Shown here piece by piece: positions 5,836 through 13,503 of a DNA stretch of 17,704 nt. The DNA comes from UBA1181 sp045113275. Its GTDB lineage: Bacteria > Bacteroidota > Bacteroidia > Bacteroidales > Paludibacteraceae. A program made the position numbers and the translations under genes. The stretch covers positions 1-17,704 of the forward strand of contig JBGUIU010000153.1 of NCBI GenBank assembly GCA_045113275.1, given 5' to 3'. The notes beneath the pieces were generated by a model, which was not told where the DNA came from, made no database searches, and saw nothing but the letters and a program-made list of their open reading frames with translations. Numbering within the stretch: the first letter of the stretch is position 1; every line of letters starts with the position of its first letter.

Positions 5836-8503
5836 TGCTATCCTCTGGTAGATTGGTTACTACAAGGTACTGCCTTGTTAGATTGATTGAGTTGGCTGAA
5901 AAATATTTGGTTAATTCGGCAGCATCTGTCTCGTACTGCCACTTTTTCAGCATTTCATTAACTGTGTTCGTAAATTCCGGTATGGAATCAATGATACAAA
6001 CATACTGACCGTCATCAATTCTGTTTATCTGTCTGAAATGAACGGCATTATTACTGCGGATTTCCGCAAAGAGAGAATCTCTCACGAGATCCAATGCGGC
6101 ATTGAGATCCGTTGGTTGCTGGATATCAGCTTCATCAACAAGAGACATGGTTATATCATCTGACGTTGACTCAGATTCTTCCGTAATTTCAGTTTTTGTT
6201 TCCGGTGTTGTCGAATCTGATGTTACAGCAGTTATAACAGGTATAACATCTGCAATATTTGATTCCGGACTTTGCTCTGTTGTTACTGTCACTCCCAGCA
6301 TGTATAGGGCATCACATATACCTGGAGAAAATTTCAGGGCATCTTCATTACCAATTTGGGTAAGGACTTTGCCCATTTCATCCTTAACAATGATGTCATT
6401 ACTTAAGAGGTCTTCAAGAGAAATGCTGCTATTTACGGCAAGGAATCCTGGTCTTATACCGTAGACTGTTCTCTGCTGTATAAATGATTTAGCAGGGAGA
6501 TTTTTTTCACCTTTAATTACAGCGGCAAAAATGGATGCGGCAATAGGGGATCTGTTCAATACACTGATGTATCTATCCTCAAAATTATCTTTTGGTTTCT
6601 CACACAAATCTGTGTTGATGTAGTAGGTCTTAAGATATTCTTTTTTGTTCGGTATAAACTTCTTCGGAGGTTTCTTTTTACCTGTCAGAATATCCATGTC
6701 AGTCTCCACATGAGATATTCTTGTTCTATGATAGCCGCCAACACCTTCTTTTCCGTTTGCATCTAGCATGATAAAGCGGCATTCTGGTTGGTCTTTACGG
6801 ATTTTTTCTTCCAAATATTCATCTGATGCTTCTTCTGATGATTCATCCTGTTCCTGCTGAATTTCCTGCTTTATTTCTTCCTGGGCTGTAGGATGAGTTA
6901 CTGTTTCCCGATTGTCCGTCCGAAGTGATTGAGGCTGTTCATTATGAGGCTGTTCATTATGAGGAGTTTCAGCCTGGTAATCTTCTGCAAACAGAGATGA
7001 GGTAATGTCATCTGAAGTGGTTTCGGTCTCAGGTAGATTGTCCTGCTCAATCTCCACTTCGGATAATGGTTTTTCCGGAGAATTTTCCGGGAGTTCTGAG
7101 GTCTTTTCTGTAATATCCGCGGATGTTTTTTCCGGTATTGAACTTTCACGGATTACTCCGGTATCTTCAACAAAAAACAGCGTAGTTGAAGATGGCATTA
7201 TTGCCCCGAAAATTAAATCAGGACGGCTGAAAGGCAGGACTTCAATATACGTAAGCTCCAGCTCTTTCATAATTTCTTTAACGCTTTTTCTTTTGACCGG
7301 AGGAAGCTGAAGGTTTTCCTTAATCGCACTATCAAGTTTATCTACATCAGCCTGTACAAATCCGGGTTGAAGCAGTATGCGAAAATGCAGCTCTGTACCG
7401 GCACAGCAGTTACGATCAAAGAGATAGGTGGCCAGTTTCTTTATGTTGCGTGGAACACCATGAATTTCCGGCATATTTTCTATCAACTCATAGAATCGGG
7501 AAAACGCACCTCTGGACCAGTCGATGTAAAGACATTTTTCTCCCAGGTAAAGCGTGTCCGAAAAGAACATCTGGGAATCACTGTTATTGAATGACCAGAT
7601 CTTGTCTTCTGTTAATTTACGAATGACGGAAAGGAAGTAGCCATCCAGAGGAAGACCTCTCGCTATAGTGTCTGTCTTATCAACGCTGGACATGTCTTTT
7701 TCAGCAGAAAACTGATCCGCTTTAATGACAAGATCCCGGATGTCATAGAGGGACGGATCTTCATTGTCAGTAGTCGATACATTCAAGGCGGCAAAAAGCT
7801 TATAAACGATACCTGCCGCATTACCAGCTTCGATAAATCTCATGGTTTCATCAGGAATGAGTTTTCTCGCTATGGTAATGGCGTAATCCTCGTGTTTCTT
7901 AAAGCGTTTCTGTCTGTAGGTTATGTAGTAACGTCTAATTTCGTTTTTCTGTAACCACACAGACAAAGACTCTGAAAAAGGAAGCCAATCCAGTCCTTTC
8001 TCATCAGTTACAATAATGTCGGTTGCCGCCTTAGCAACATCATGTAAAAGGGCGGCAATGGCTACAGCCAAACGCCATTTAATCTCGTATTTTTTCTTAA
8101 AGCTGGGTTCCAGTCCGGTATAAGGCAGACTGCTTTCAGAATAGCGTACGGCATAGAGACAGGTTTCCAAACCATGAATTACAAGTCCTCCCACACCTGC
8201 ATGATGATGATTCTCTGAAGCAGGAAGTAGATGGACATACTCAATGTAGTTACGGATTACCGGAACAAGATACCTGTCCGTCATGACATTACTGAGACCG
8301 AGAAAGGATTTAATCTTATCAATCAGATCCCTCTGCCACAGCATGATTTCTTCAGGAGAAACGGCTTCGATATGATTCTCATCAACATCCAGCGAATTTA
8401 TGTCAACGGCAGCAGCTTGATTGATTTCTTTATCAATGACGGTCTCTGAAACCTTTTCCTGCCGCATAAACCTGTTTTTGAATAAAGAAACCAAACGAAA
8501 CAT
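5828..8503 (-). CDS. traI: MOBH-family conjugative relaxase TraI (TraI_2/HD type)
   Basis: 891 residues. The protein nicks oriT and stays linked to the transferred strand. The MOBH signature is present: HHHAGVGGLVIHGLE starts at residue 99 (His99-101 and His110), and the HD pair is in ALLHDVAKA (His154-Asp155). A further KKHED at about 203-207 fits the metal-dependent core. The N-terminal catalytic part ends near residue 440. A Glu/Pro/Ser-rich, probably disordered linker runs to about 565 and contains a duplicated PHNEQ unit. The last ~300 residues include a TraI_2 C-terminal-like part and a second acidic linker repeating SDDIT.SL. It is the first gene of the minus-strand transfer operon, with a weak AGG ribosome binding site. 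SXT/R391 TraI is shorter in the linker as far as I know. Confidence 0.9.
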   Translation of the reverse strand: MFRLVSLFKNRFMRQEKVSETVIDKEINQAAAVDINSLDVDENHIEAVSPEEIMLWQRDLIDKIKSFLGLSNVMTDRYLVPVIRNYIEYVHLLPASENHHHAGVGGLVIHGLETCLYAVRYSESSLPYTGLEPSFKKKYEIKWRLAVAIAALLHDVAKAATDIIVTDEKGLDWLPFSESLSVWLQKNEIRRYYITYRQKRFKKHEDYAITIARKLIPDETMRFIEAGNAAGIVYKLFAALNVSTTDNEDPSLYDIRDLVIKADQFSAEKDMSSVDKTDTIARGLPLDGYFLSVIRKLTEDKIWSFNNSDSQMFFSDTLYLGEKCLYIDWSRGAFSRFYELIENMPEIHGVPRNIKKLATYLFDRNCCAGTELHFRILLQPGFVQADVDKLDSAIKENLQLPPVKRKSVKEIMKELELTYIEVLPFSRPDLIFGAIMPSSTTLFFVEDTGVIRESSIPEKTSADITEKTSELPENSPEKPLSEVEIEQDNLPETETTSDDITSSLFAEDYQAETPHNEQPHNEQPQSLRTDNRETVTHPTAQEEIKQEIQQEQDESSEEASDEYLEEKIRKDQPECRFIMLDANGKEGVGGYHRTRISHVETDMDILTGKKKPPKKFIPNKKEYLKTYYINTDLCEKPKDNFEDRYISVLNRSPIAASIFAAVIKGEKNLPAKSFIQQRTVYGIRPGFLAVNSSISLEDLLSNDIIVKDEMGKVLTQIGNEDALKFSPGICDALYMLGVTVTTEQSPESNIADVIPVITAVTSDSTTPETKTEITEESESTSDDITMSLVDEADIQQPTDLNAALDLVRDSLFAEIRSNNAVHFRQINRIDDGQYVCIIDSIPEFTNTVNEMLKKWQYETDAAELTKYFSANSINLTRQYLVVTNLPEDSNV
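6931..6960. repeat. 15-bp perfect tandem duplication inside traI
   Basis: The unit GAGGCTGTTCATTAT occurs twice in direct succession (6931-6945 and 6946-6960). It keeps frame and yields a doubled PHNEQ in the acidic linker of TraI, so it is a slippage-type expansion in a disordered region. Confidence 0.9.
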
Positions 8504-8661
8504 CTTAACCTACCAACCGACTTGTAATCTTTCCCATTAAGAATACCGCCTCAAAAAAACAAAAAATTCAAACTTTCTACTCGTAAACGTAAAAATGTTT
8601 CAATTTTTTGATTAAAAAGCTTCATATACTGAGGAAAATTCAGTTGAAAGTAGGTAATACA

Positions 8662-9414
8662 ATGAAAAAAGCTCGTAATTTAATTTCTCTTGCAATAATT
8701 TCAGTCATAACTTCAGCCTGCAGCAGTTCATCAGACTGTCATAGTCTTGATTGTGAAAACTTCTATAAAAGCTATACCAGAACAATCATAGAAAAAGAAA
8801 ACAAACTCAGCAGAACCAATAAGATCAACACTCTAAGACTCCGAACCAAGCAATTAGGCGGTGCAGCCATAAGACAGGAAGGGTACGTTCATGTTCTGGC
8901 AAGTGAAGGATGCTGTGAAGGTAAAACTCCGCTTCAGTCTGACTGGAAGCACAAGTATGATAATCTCACAGTAGGGGGCTTAAATCTTGATTTTGCCGAT
9001 GCCGTATCAATTCTCGGTGAATGGGACACAACTCAATGCCTGGGCAGTAAATATAACAAGGAAATAGCCCAGAAAATAACAGATGATTCAGATCCGAAAT
9101 CAATCACGATTGTTAATTCAACATTAGATATGGGTAGGTGGGAAAGATACTGTAACCAGGGAAGTCACATGAATGAAAATGACTGGCTTTTTGTAAAGGA
9201 AAACAGCTATCAGGTTCCAGAAGAATTTGAGCCTTTCTGTGTACGTCCGGATTTCACATACGAGGAGTATTTAGCCGCCTGGGAATCATTCTGTAATGCC
9301 GACAATAAAACTTCCAAAAAATACATGACTATCATTAAGAAAACAGTCCGTCCGAAGAAGCTTATACAGAACTGCAAAATCATCAATAATTTTGAAAGAA
9401 GTTACAAGAAATAG
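8662..9414 (+). CDS. Putative lipoprotein, Cys-rich, function unknown
   Basis: 250 residues from the ATG at 8662. An upstream in-frame ATG at 8608 would put 18 residues before the signal sequence and has no ribosome binding site. Residues 1-19 are basic then hydrophobic and end in ITSAC, a usable lipobox, so the mature protein would start at Cys20. Seven more cysteines follow, among them SDC, LDC, GCC, QCL, YCN, FCV and FCN, suggesting disulfides in the envelope. It contains an aromatic-rich stretch around YTYEEYLAAWESF-like residues 205-220 and a basic C-terminus. Not recognised. It is the first of three plus-strand genes divergent from traI. Only a weak TAGGT ribosome binding site is visible. 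Confidence 0.7.
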   Translation: MKKARNLISLAIISVITSACSSSSDCHSLDCENFYKSYTRTIIEKENKLSRTNKINTLRLRTKQLGGAAIRQEGYVHVLASEGCCEGKTPLQSDWKHKYDNLTVGGLNLDFADAVSILGEWDTTQCLGSKYNKEIAQKITDDSDPKSITIVNSTLDMGRWERYCNQGSHMNENDWLFVKENSYQVPEEFEPFCVRPDFTYEEYLAAWESFCNADNKTSKKYMTIIKKTVRPKKLIQNCKIINNFERSYKK

Positions 9415-9435
9415 AATTGTTTTCGGGAGATAACA

Positions 9436-9786
9436 ATGAAGGTTTTGGAAAAGCTTCAGAAGTTACATTCTACTGGTTTTTCGGGAATTATTATTCTCTG
9501 TGAAAGAATAAACAGCGAACAGATTAGAGATTTGAGTTTTTTTCTAAGTGACTGTTATTTAACAGATGTCATCGATTATTTGGACTACACTGTAGATAGA
9601 ATCAGTTACGTAGATTTTAATGATGTTTCCGATGAAGAACTTCAGGAATATGAGAACGATGCCTGCTATGATGTCACAGATATCGATCCTCAGAGTACGG
9701 AGGACATTTTAATCAAGAAATACCAAGAAAAATGTAAAAACATATGTGATACCGGTGTTTTTATTTTTTGCAGATTAACCATCTAA
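9436..9786 (+). CDS. Small acidic hypothetical protein
   Basis: 116 residues, with a good GGGAGA ribosome binding site 8 bases before the ATG and 21 bases after the previous stop. The first 40 residues mix helix with a strand (GFSGIIILCERI). The middle, from about 55 to 95, is strongly acidic (DFNDVSDEELQEYENDACYD). The acidity and small size would suit a DNA-mimic or inhibitor, but nothing in the sequence proves this. Not recognised. It probably shares a transcript with its two plus-strand neighbours. Confidence 0.65.
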   Translation: MKVLEKLQKLHSTGFSGIIILCERINSEQIRDLSFFLSDCYLTDVIDYLDYTVDRISYVDFNDVSDEELQEYENDACYDVTDIDPQSTEDILIKKYQEKCKNICDTGVFIFCRLTI

Positions 9787-9799
9787 ACTTACAAGAATC

Positions 9800-10282
9800 A
9801 TGCAGATATCTCTCCAGGAAAAAGAAAAATTTATCCGTGAACGTGAGGCATTTTTTGAAAGAGAAAATATGCCTTACGAATTACGTTCTTGCCGCCTGGA
9901 GATCAATGAGAATCTTGCATTCTGTGTTTCCCCGGTTCCGCTTCATGGCCGAGTCGATCAGGCCTTCCTTAATCCATCCGGTAAACTGCTGATCGTTGAC
10001 ACCAAGAAACGCAGCCATATTGAAATTTATAAATCAGATATCATCCAGCTGTCAGCTTACCGTGTCATTCTTTCTAACTGCCGCATCAGGAATGAGTTTA
10101 AACGTTATGATGTGTTATCGTATGGTTACGTCAGACTCGTTGTTGGTGATTTAATACAGTATCATCGTATAGATTTTCTCAGTCAGGATGAAGTCATAAA
10201 CTTATGGCTCAATTATCAGCGTGTGCATTTTGGCTTTAGAAATCCGGTATGTACATGTGGCGGTTTTTTTCATAAGAAATAG
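9800..10282 (+). CDS. PD-(D/E)XK nuclease-like protein (RecB/Cas4-type core)
   Basis: 160 residues. The core motifs of the PD-(D/E)XK superfamily appear in order and with usual spacing: GRVDQ with Asp53, LLIVDTKK with Asp67 and Lys69, and QLSAY with Gln83 and Tyr87. The last matches the QxxxY motif of the RecB/Cas4 subgroup. The C-terminus has a CTCGGFF element (Cys151 and Cys153), too few cysteines here for an Fe-S cluster of the Cas4 type. The predicted activity is DNA cleavage. The physiological role is unknown, and no cas genes are nearby. The start is 13 bases after the previous stop without a clear ribosome binding site, suggesting translational coupling. Confidence 0.75.
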   Translation: MQISLQEKEKFIREREAFFERENMPYELRSCRLEINENLAFCVSPVPLHGRVDQAFLNPSGKLLIVDTKKRSHIEIYKSDIIQLSAYRVILSNCRIRNEFKRYDVLSYGYVRLVVGDLIQYHRIDFLSQDEVINLWLNYQRVHFGFRNPVCTCGGFFHKK

Positions 10283-10301
10283 GAAAACTGACTTGATTTC
10301 T

Positions 10302-10334
10302 CACTACATTGAGATGGCATCTCAATGTATAGTG
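10302..10334 (+). other. Strong stem-loop after the plus-strand three-gene set
   Basis: ACATTGAGAT pairs perfectly with ATCTCAATGT across a GGC loop, and CACT/AGTG extends the stem past a two-base bulge. It starts 20 bases after the nuclease-like stop. No T-run follows, so it is not a canonical terminator. An mRNA 3'-end stabiliser or a protein-binding palindrome are alternatives. Confidence 0.6.
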
Positions 10335-10341
10335 GTTATGG

Positions 10342-10357
10342 ACTTCCAGAAGGAAGT
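10342..10357. repeat. Short palindrome ACTTCC-AGAA-GGAAGT, like the half-sites of the parM-upstream array
   Basis: ACTTCC (10342-10347) and GGAAGT (10352-10357) flank AGAA. The same half-sites make up the repeat array at 11441-11728, more than 1 kb away, on the far side of the mobI-like gene. This could be an outlying binding site for the same protein, or chance. Confidence 0.4.
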
Positions 10358-10373
10358 TATCTGAAGATTTACG

Positions 10374-10430
10374 GAATAGGGGACTTTAATTTTTTAATAG
10401 GGTGGTTAAATTAATTCTGAAGTCCCCTAT
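10374..10430. repeat. Inverted repeat of the AGGGGACTT motif downstream of the 108-residue gene
   Basis: ATAGGGGACTT (10376-10386) and AAGTCCCCTAT (10420-10430) form an 11-bp perfect inverted repeat with a 33-nt spacer, inside which TTAATTT and AAATTAA can pair further. The left arm, extended to GAATAGGGGACTT (10374-10386), is the exact reverse complement of 10775-10787, the ribosome binding site region of the minus-strand gene at 10446-10772. Confidence 0.7.
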
Positions 10431-10445
10431 CACATTCTTTGTCTG

Positions 10446-10772
10446 TCATTTTCCCAAAAAAATACAAATCAGCATGTACCCCAAAAAAACTGTACAGATA
10501 AACACAATAATCAAATGAACTACCGACTTTACCAGCAGAAATTTACGCATCCAGGGAGACTCCCTTCTTGCCAATTTTTCATACGTCCAGGTCTGAGCTT
10601 CCTCTCCCATAAATCTACGGCAGTCATCTGAAAATAATGAGTGTTCCCTAGCCCCATATTTCATCGGTTCAACTTTAATGAGTTTCTCACACTTCCCCAT
10701 CTTAGCCAGCTCCGTCACAGACACGCTGTCCGGGTTTACATGAGTTAATTGCTCCCCTTTTTTTACCGGCAT
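10446..10772 (-). CDS. Small hypothetical membrane protein downstream of the mobI-like gene
   Basis: 108 residues. The N-terminal 75 residues are soluble and charged, with two cysteines (KCEKL, DDCRR). Residues ~80-106 form one long hydrophobic segment, predicting a C-tail membrane anchor. There is no signal peptide. The ribosome binding site AGGGGA lies within GAATAGGGGACTT, 3 to 15 bases ahead of the ATG, and an inverted copy occurs past the gene's end. It begins 17 bases after the stop of the MobI-like gene, so it is cotranscribed with it. Not recognised. Confidence 0.7.
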   Translation of the reverse strand: MPVKKGEQLTHVNPDSVSVTELAKMGKCEKLIKVEPMKYGAREHSLFSDDCRRFMGEEAQTWTYEKLARRESPWMRKFLLVKSVVHLIIVFICTVFLGYMLICIFLGK

Positions 10773-10789
10773 ACAAGTCCCCTATTCTA

Positions 10790-11416
10790 TTATTGTTTTT
10801 CTTCGTTTTTTGGCTGCTCTTTTTGGATGATCTTTGCATAATTCTCCAGCTGTCTTTTTATCTTAGAAAGACTGTTCGCCCTCTCACGGATTTCTGCAAA
10901 TCTCTTCTCGAAATCAAGAACCTTTTCCTTCGCCCATTTAGGCGTTTTTTCAAAAGTCCTCATTGGATAAGTAAACGAACTCGAACCTTTGGACAATCTG
11001 GTGGATTTTTTGATGTTCTTCCCTTTTACTGTAAAAAATTCCAGCTTACTCCAGGATATCTCTATATAACCGTCCTTCGTTACCCTAACCCTGACTGACA
11101 AATTTATTGGTTCTAAAGTTTTATCTTTGCTCTCCAGCAGATTATAAAATTCTGAACTTATAACCTTTGCTTTTAAAGCCAAAGCATAAAGCTCCTTTTC
11201 AAGACTATCTCTGATTACCTCCAGTCTCTGAGTCGTATCGGTAACTGATGTTCCCTTATAAATGTAGTCACTCGCAGCCATCATGGCATTGGAAGTCTTA
11301 ATCAGCTGTTCCATCTTCACCTTTGATGATAAATCCTTCCATAGTGTTCTTATGCCATGTTCATTGTACTCGGAGCTTACAATCAAATCTTCGTACATTT
11401 TTTTTGTGTCTGTCAT
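10790..11416 (-). CDS. mobI: MobI-like conjugative transfer auxiliary protein
   Basis: 208 residues. MobI of SXT/R391 ICEs and IncC plasmids is an oriT-specific accessory of the TraI relaxase, encoded beside oriT. The central block, about 103-150, reads INLSVRVRVTKDGYIEISW, then FFTVKGKNIKKSTRLSKG and TYPMRTF, which is the type of beta-strand region, ending in basic residues, that characterises MobI. It is flanked by a helical N-terminus and a Lys/Glu-rich helical C-terminus with coiled-coil character (AEIRERANSLSKIKRQLE). It has a good GGAG ribosome binding site. The position next to a large non-coding region and divergent from a parM-like gene matches the SXT/R391 layout. The assignment combines recalled family features with context and needs a profile search to confirm. 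Confidence 0.65.
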   Translation of the reverse strand: MTDTKKMYEDLIVSSEYNEHGIRTLWKDLSSKVKMEQLIKTSNAMMAASDYIYKGTSVTDTTQRLEVIRDSLEKELYALALKAKVISSEFYNLLESKDKTLEPINLSVRVRVTKDGYIEISWSKLEFFTVKGKNIKKSTRLSKGSSSFTYPMRTFEKTPKWAKEKVLDFEKRFAEIRERANSLSKIKRQLENYAKIIQKEQPKNEEKQ

Positions 11417-11465
11417 GCCTTTTTAACTCCTTAACCGCCTACATCCTATTATTACTACCCTACAT

Positions 11466-11722
11466 GGATGTGGAATTTTTACTTCCTGTTATATAGGAAG
11501 TAGTGAAATTTACATCCTATTAGATTTAACAGGATGTCAAACATGCCCTGCCTCTTTTGTGGAAGTGATTTTTTTACTTCCTGTAAGATCTGACAGGAAG
11601 AAACGGCCTGCTACATCCGATTGGATGTGCTTAAATTTACTTCCAGTAAGATTTAACAGGATGTGATTCTGCAATTCCAAAAAATTGGAAGTAATGAAAT
11701 TTACATCCTGTAAGATCTAACA
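11466..11722. repeat. Four tandem ~64-bp units of ACWTCC/GGAWGT dyads (parC-like array)
   Basis: Units start at GGATGT or GGAAGA at 11466, 11532, 11596 and 11659 (lengths 66, 64, 63 and 64) and end with a variant of TAAGATCTAACA. Each unit contains a long dyad ACWTCCTGTAAGATCTAACA/GGAWGT that continues into the next unit; its left arms lie at 11512, 11576, 11639 and 11703. Each also holds extra half-sites or a short palindrome, such as ACATCCGATTGGATGT at 11613-11628 and ACTTCCT/AGGAAGT at 11481-11501. Outlying half-sites extend the array to 11441 and 11728. The 63-64-bp period is close to six helical turns, so sites lie on one face of the DNA. This is the expected form of a centromere bound by a ribbon-helix-helix ParR, and it may also repress parM. 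Confidence 0.8.
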
Positions 11723-11821
11723 GGATATGTTTTATCAAAACATTATGATGTTATTTTGTGTTGTTTTCAATTATTTAATCACATTTTATGTTTGTTTTTA
11801 AGATATTTTGTAACTTATGTA

Positions 11822-11850
11822 TTGACAATTAGTGGCAAAAAACATAAAAA
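11822..11850 (+). promoter_or_regulatory. Candidate promoter of the parM-parR operon
   Basis: A perfect -35 box TTGACA (11822-11827) is followed, with 17-bp spacing, by TAAAAA (11845-11850), a weak -10. It lies about 110 bases upstream of the parM ATG and 100 bases downstream of the repeat array. The -10 choice is uncertain because the region is A/T-rich. Confidence 0.45.
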
Positions 11851-11959
11851 TATAAACATTAAATGTCGAATAACAAGTCATACAGAACTTATTATTCAAC
11901 ACAAGATTGAGACAACAAGGTTATTTTTTTGGTAAAAATTTTGAAAAAAGAGAGAAATC

Positions 11960-13042
11960 ATGGAAAAAGTTAGTCCAAAATTCATCGTGGGAGTAGACGT
12001 TGGCTACTCTAATTTAAAGTTCACCTATGGTGTTTTTGATCCTGAAGACAACAAGAACATTACTGAACTTTTCCGCAGCGAAATTTATCCTTCAACCGTT
12101 CAGAGCATCACTGAAGCTTCAAATATCTGCGATTATAAGAGCATCAATAATGCCTGCATTGTTAATGTAAACGGTAATGAATATCTCACCTGCGTCACTC
12201 CAAATGTGTTAAGTTCCAAGTATGATTCAGAAAGAATTATCGATGATTCCTATCCGTTTTCCGATGAATATTTAGCACTTTATCTTAGTGCGTTACTCCA
12301 CTCTGGAAGGAAAGAAATCGATCTGGTTGTTGTAGGATTACCTGCCAGAGAATACATTGATGAAGAACGAAAAGAACGTCTTAAGCAGAGATTAACCGGC
12401 ACATTTAATGTAACAAATAAGACTCAGATTACTGTTAATGATGTTATTGTAATTCCTCAGCCACTCGGTGCTTTCTGTGCTGAATTATCTCAGTCAATTC
12501 CTAACCAGGAAGCTACAAAATTCATTAAGAATCTTAACTTTAACACCTCTCTGATTATCGATATTGGCTTCTACTCTACCGACTGGGTTGTAATGAATGC
12601 AAAGCAGATGGAGCATGATTTCCTCGGAAGTTCCTACAATGCTGTTAGCGTAATCCTAAAAGACACCCAGCAGCTTCTCGGAAAGAAATACGGCATTATT
12701 CGTAATGAATCTTTGCTGGAAGATGCTATCAGAACCGGTTCTTATAACATCAGCATGGGCAGTTCAGGAGATATCAACTTCTTTGCTGATTTCAAGGAAA
12801 TGGCGAACAGAAGAGCTGAAAAACTCGTTAGAGAAATCACTGCTGCTGTACGTGAATGTGTCACAAAGATTGATACCATCATCATTTGCGGTGGCGGTTT
12901 GGATTTCTATAAAGATAAGATTTCTGAAAGATTTAATCACTGCAACATCATCACGGCAGATACAGCTGTAGACAGAAATACTACTGTTTCATTGAACAGT
13001 TTAGGCTTCTGGGTTTACGGATTCAGTCAGATTAGAAAGTAA
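11960..13042 (+). CDS. parM: ParM/StbA-like actin-family plasmid segregation ATPase
   Basis: 360 residues. Filament-forming ATPases of this family push sister DNA copies apart through a ParR-centromere complex. The actin-fold nucleotide motifs are visible: phosphate-1 loop FIVGVDVGYSNLK (8-20, Asp13), the strand VVVGLPARE (123-131), phosphate-2 loop LIIDIGFYSTDWV (198-210, Asp201) and the adenosine motif IIICGGGLDF (307-316). The length suits ParM. An AGAGAG ribosome binding site precedes the ATG. A smaller gene with a ParR-like N-terminus follows after 15 bases, and a repeat array lies upstream, which completes a type II partition cassette. SXT/R391 ICEs carry the equivalent srpMRC system to maintain their transient circular form; a similar role is likely here. 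Confidence 0.88.
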   Translation: MEKVSPKFIVGVDVGYSNLKFTYGVFDPEDNKNITELFRSEIYPSTVQSITEASNICDYKSINNACIVNVNGNEYLTCVTPNVLSSKYDSERIIDDSYPFSDEYLALYLSALLHSGRKEIDLVVVGLPAREYIDEERKERLKQRLTGTFNVTNKTQITVNDVIVIPQPLGAFCAELSQSIPNQEATKFIKNLNFNTSLIIDIGFYSTDWVVMNAKQMEHDFLGSSYNAVSVILKDTQQLLGKKYGIIRNESLLEDAIRTGSYNISMGSSGDINFFADFKEMANRRAEKLVREITAAVRECVTKIDTIIICGGGLDFYKDKISERFNHCNIITADTAVDRNTTVSLNSLGFWVYGFSQIRK

Positions 13043-13057
13043 TAACAGGAAGATATT

Positions 13058-13495
13058 ATGAGTGATAATGAAAATTTTGAAAATGATGCACCTTCAAAAG
13101 GATACAAGGGTATTCGTATCAATTTGTGCATCTCTGAAGATGACTTAATGTATCAGACTCTTATCAACCTTCCTCAGAAAAAGAGACCGGAAAAGATCCG
13201 TCTGTGGTGTACTCTGGGACTTATGGAATTGTCCAAGCGAGGAAATTCTGAAGGTAATGATGTTGTTATCGATGATAAAAAAGACAATTATGATAGTCAG
13301 ATTGAACAATCAGATGCTTCAACTAACGTAGTAATTGAACAGGCTTCTATGATAAATACTGCCGTCTCCCCTGCCGTTTCTGATTCCGAACAAACGCAGG
13401 AAAATGAGAAAAAGGCTAATACTGTCAACGAAAATACTTCTTCTGGCGGCATAGTAAACGATCACTTCATGGATGTTTCCGGTATCAAATTATAG
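13058..13495 (+). CDS. parR: ParR-like centromere-binding protein (probable ribbon-helix-helix)
   Basis: 145 residues. Residues 17-60 (KGIRINLCISEDDLMYQTL then KKRPEKIRLWCTLGLMELS) have a beta-strand followed by two helices, the pattern of a ribbon-helix-helix DNA-binding domain. Residues 65-145 are acidic, Ser/Asn/Glu-rich and probably disordered; ParR proteins use their C-terminal part to contact ParM. It has an AGGAAG ribosome binding site and follows parM by 15 bases in the same operon. Identification rests mainly on position next to parM plus the N-terminal pattern. It would bind the array at 11441-11728. Confidence 0.72.
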   Translation: MSDNENFENDAPSKGYKGIRINLCISEDDLMYQTLINLPQKKRPEKIRLWCTLGLMELSKRGNSEGNDVVIDDKKDNYDSQIEQSDASTNVVIEQASMINTAVSPAVSDSEQTQENEKKANTVNENTSSGGIVNDHFMDVSGIKL

Positions 13496-13503
13496 TTGAG
13501 AGG

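Larger units (their letters stand above)
11417..11959. other. 543-bp non-coding region between mobI-like and parM-like genes: candidate centromere and oriT
   Basis: No credible gene occurs here. The left half (11441-11728) is an ordered array of ACWTCC and GGAWGT half-sites, and the right half is very AT-rich and holds the parM promoter. In SXT/R391 elements the region between mobI and the divergent partition genes contains oriT, and the partition site (srpC) lies next to srpM. I cannot identify a nic sequence, so oriT is an inference from position. Confidence 0.55.

Noticed and set aside
9768..9992. Alternative-frame reading starting in the end of the acidic gene
   Set aside because: It overlaps the nuclease-like gene, which has clear motifs in its own frame, and has no domain of its own.
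9800..10282. Cas4 assignment for the PD-(D/E)XK-like protein
   Set aside because: The four Fe-S cysteines of Cas4 are not present and no CRISPR system is in the window.
10374..10787. Insertion sequence or MITE bounded by the 13-bp inverted repeats
   Set aside because: No transposase and no flanking target duplication; the right copy is the ribosome binding site region of the enclosed gene.
11441..11728. CRISPR-like array
   Set aside because: The units are contiguous ~64-bp imperfect repeats with internal dyads; there are no unique spacers of constant length and no cas genes nearby.
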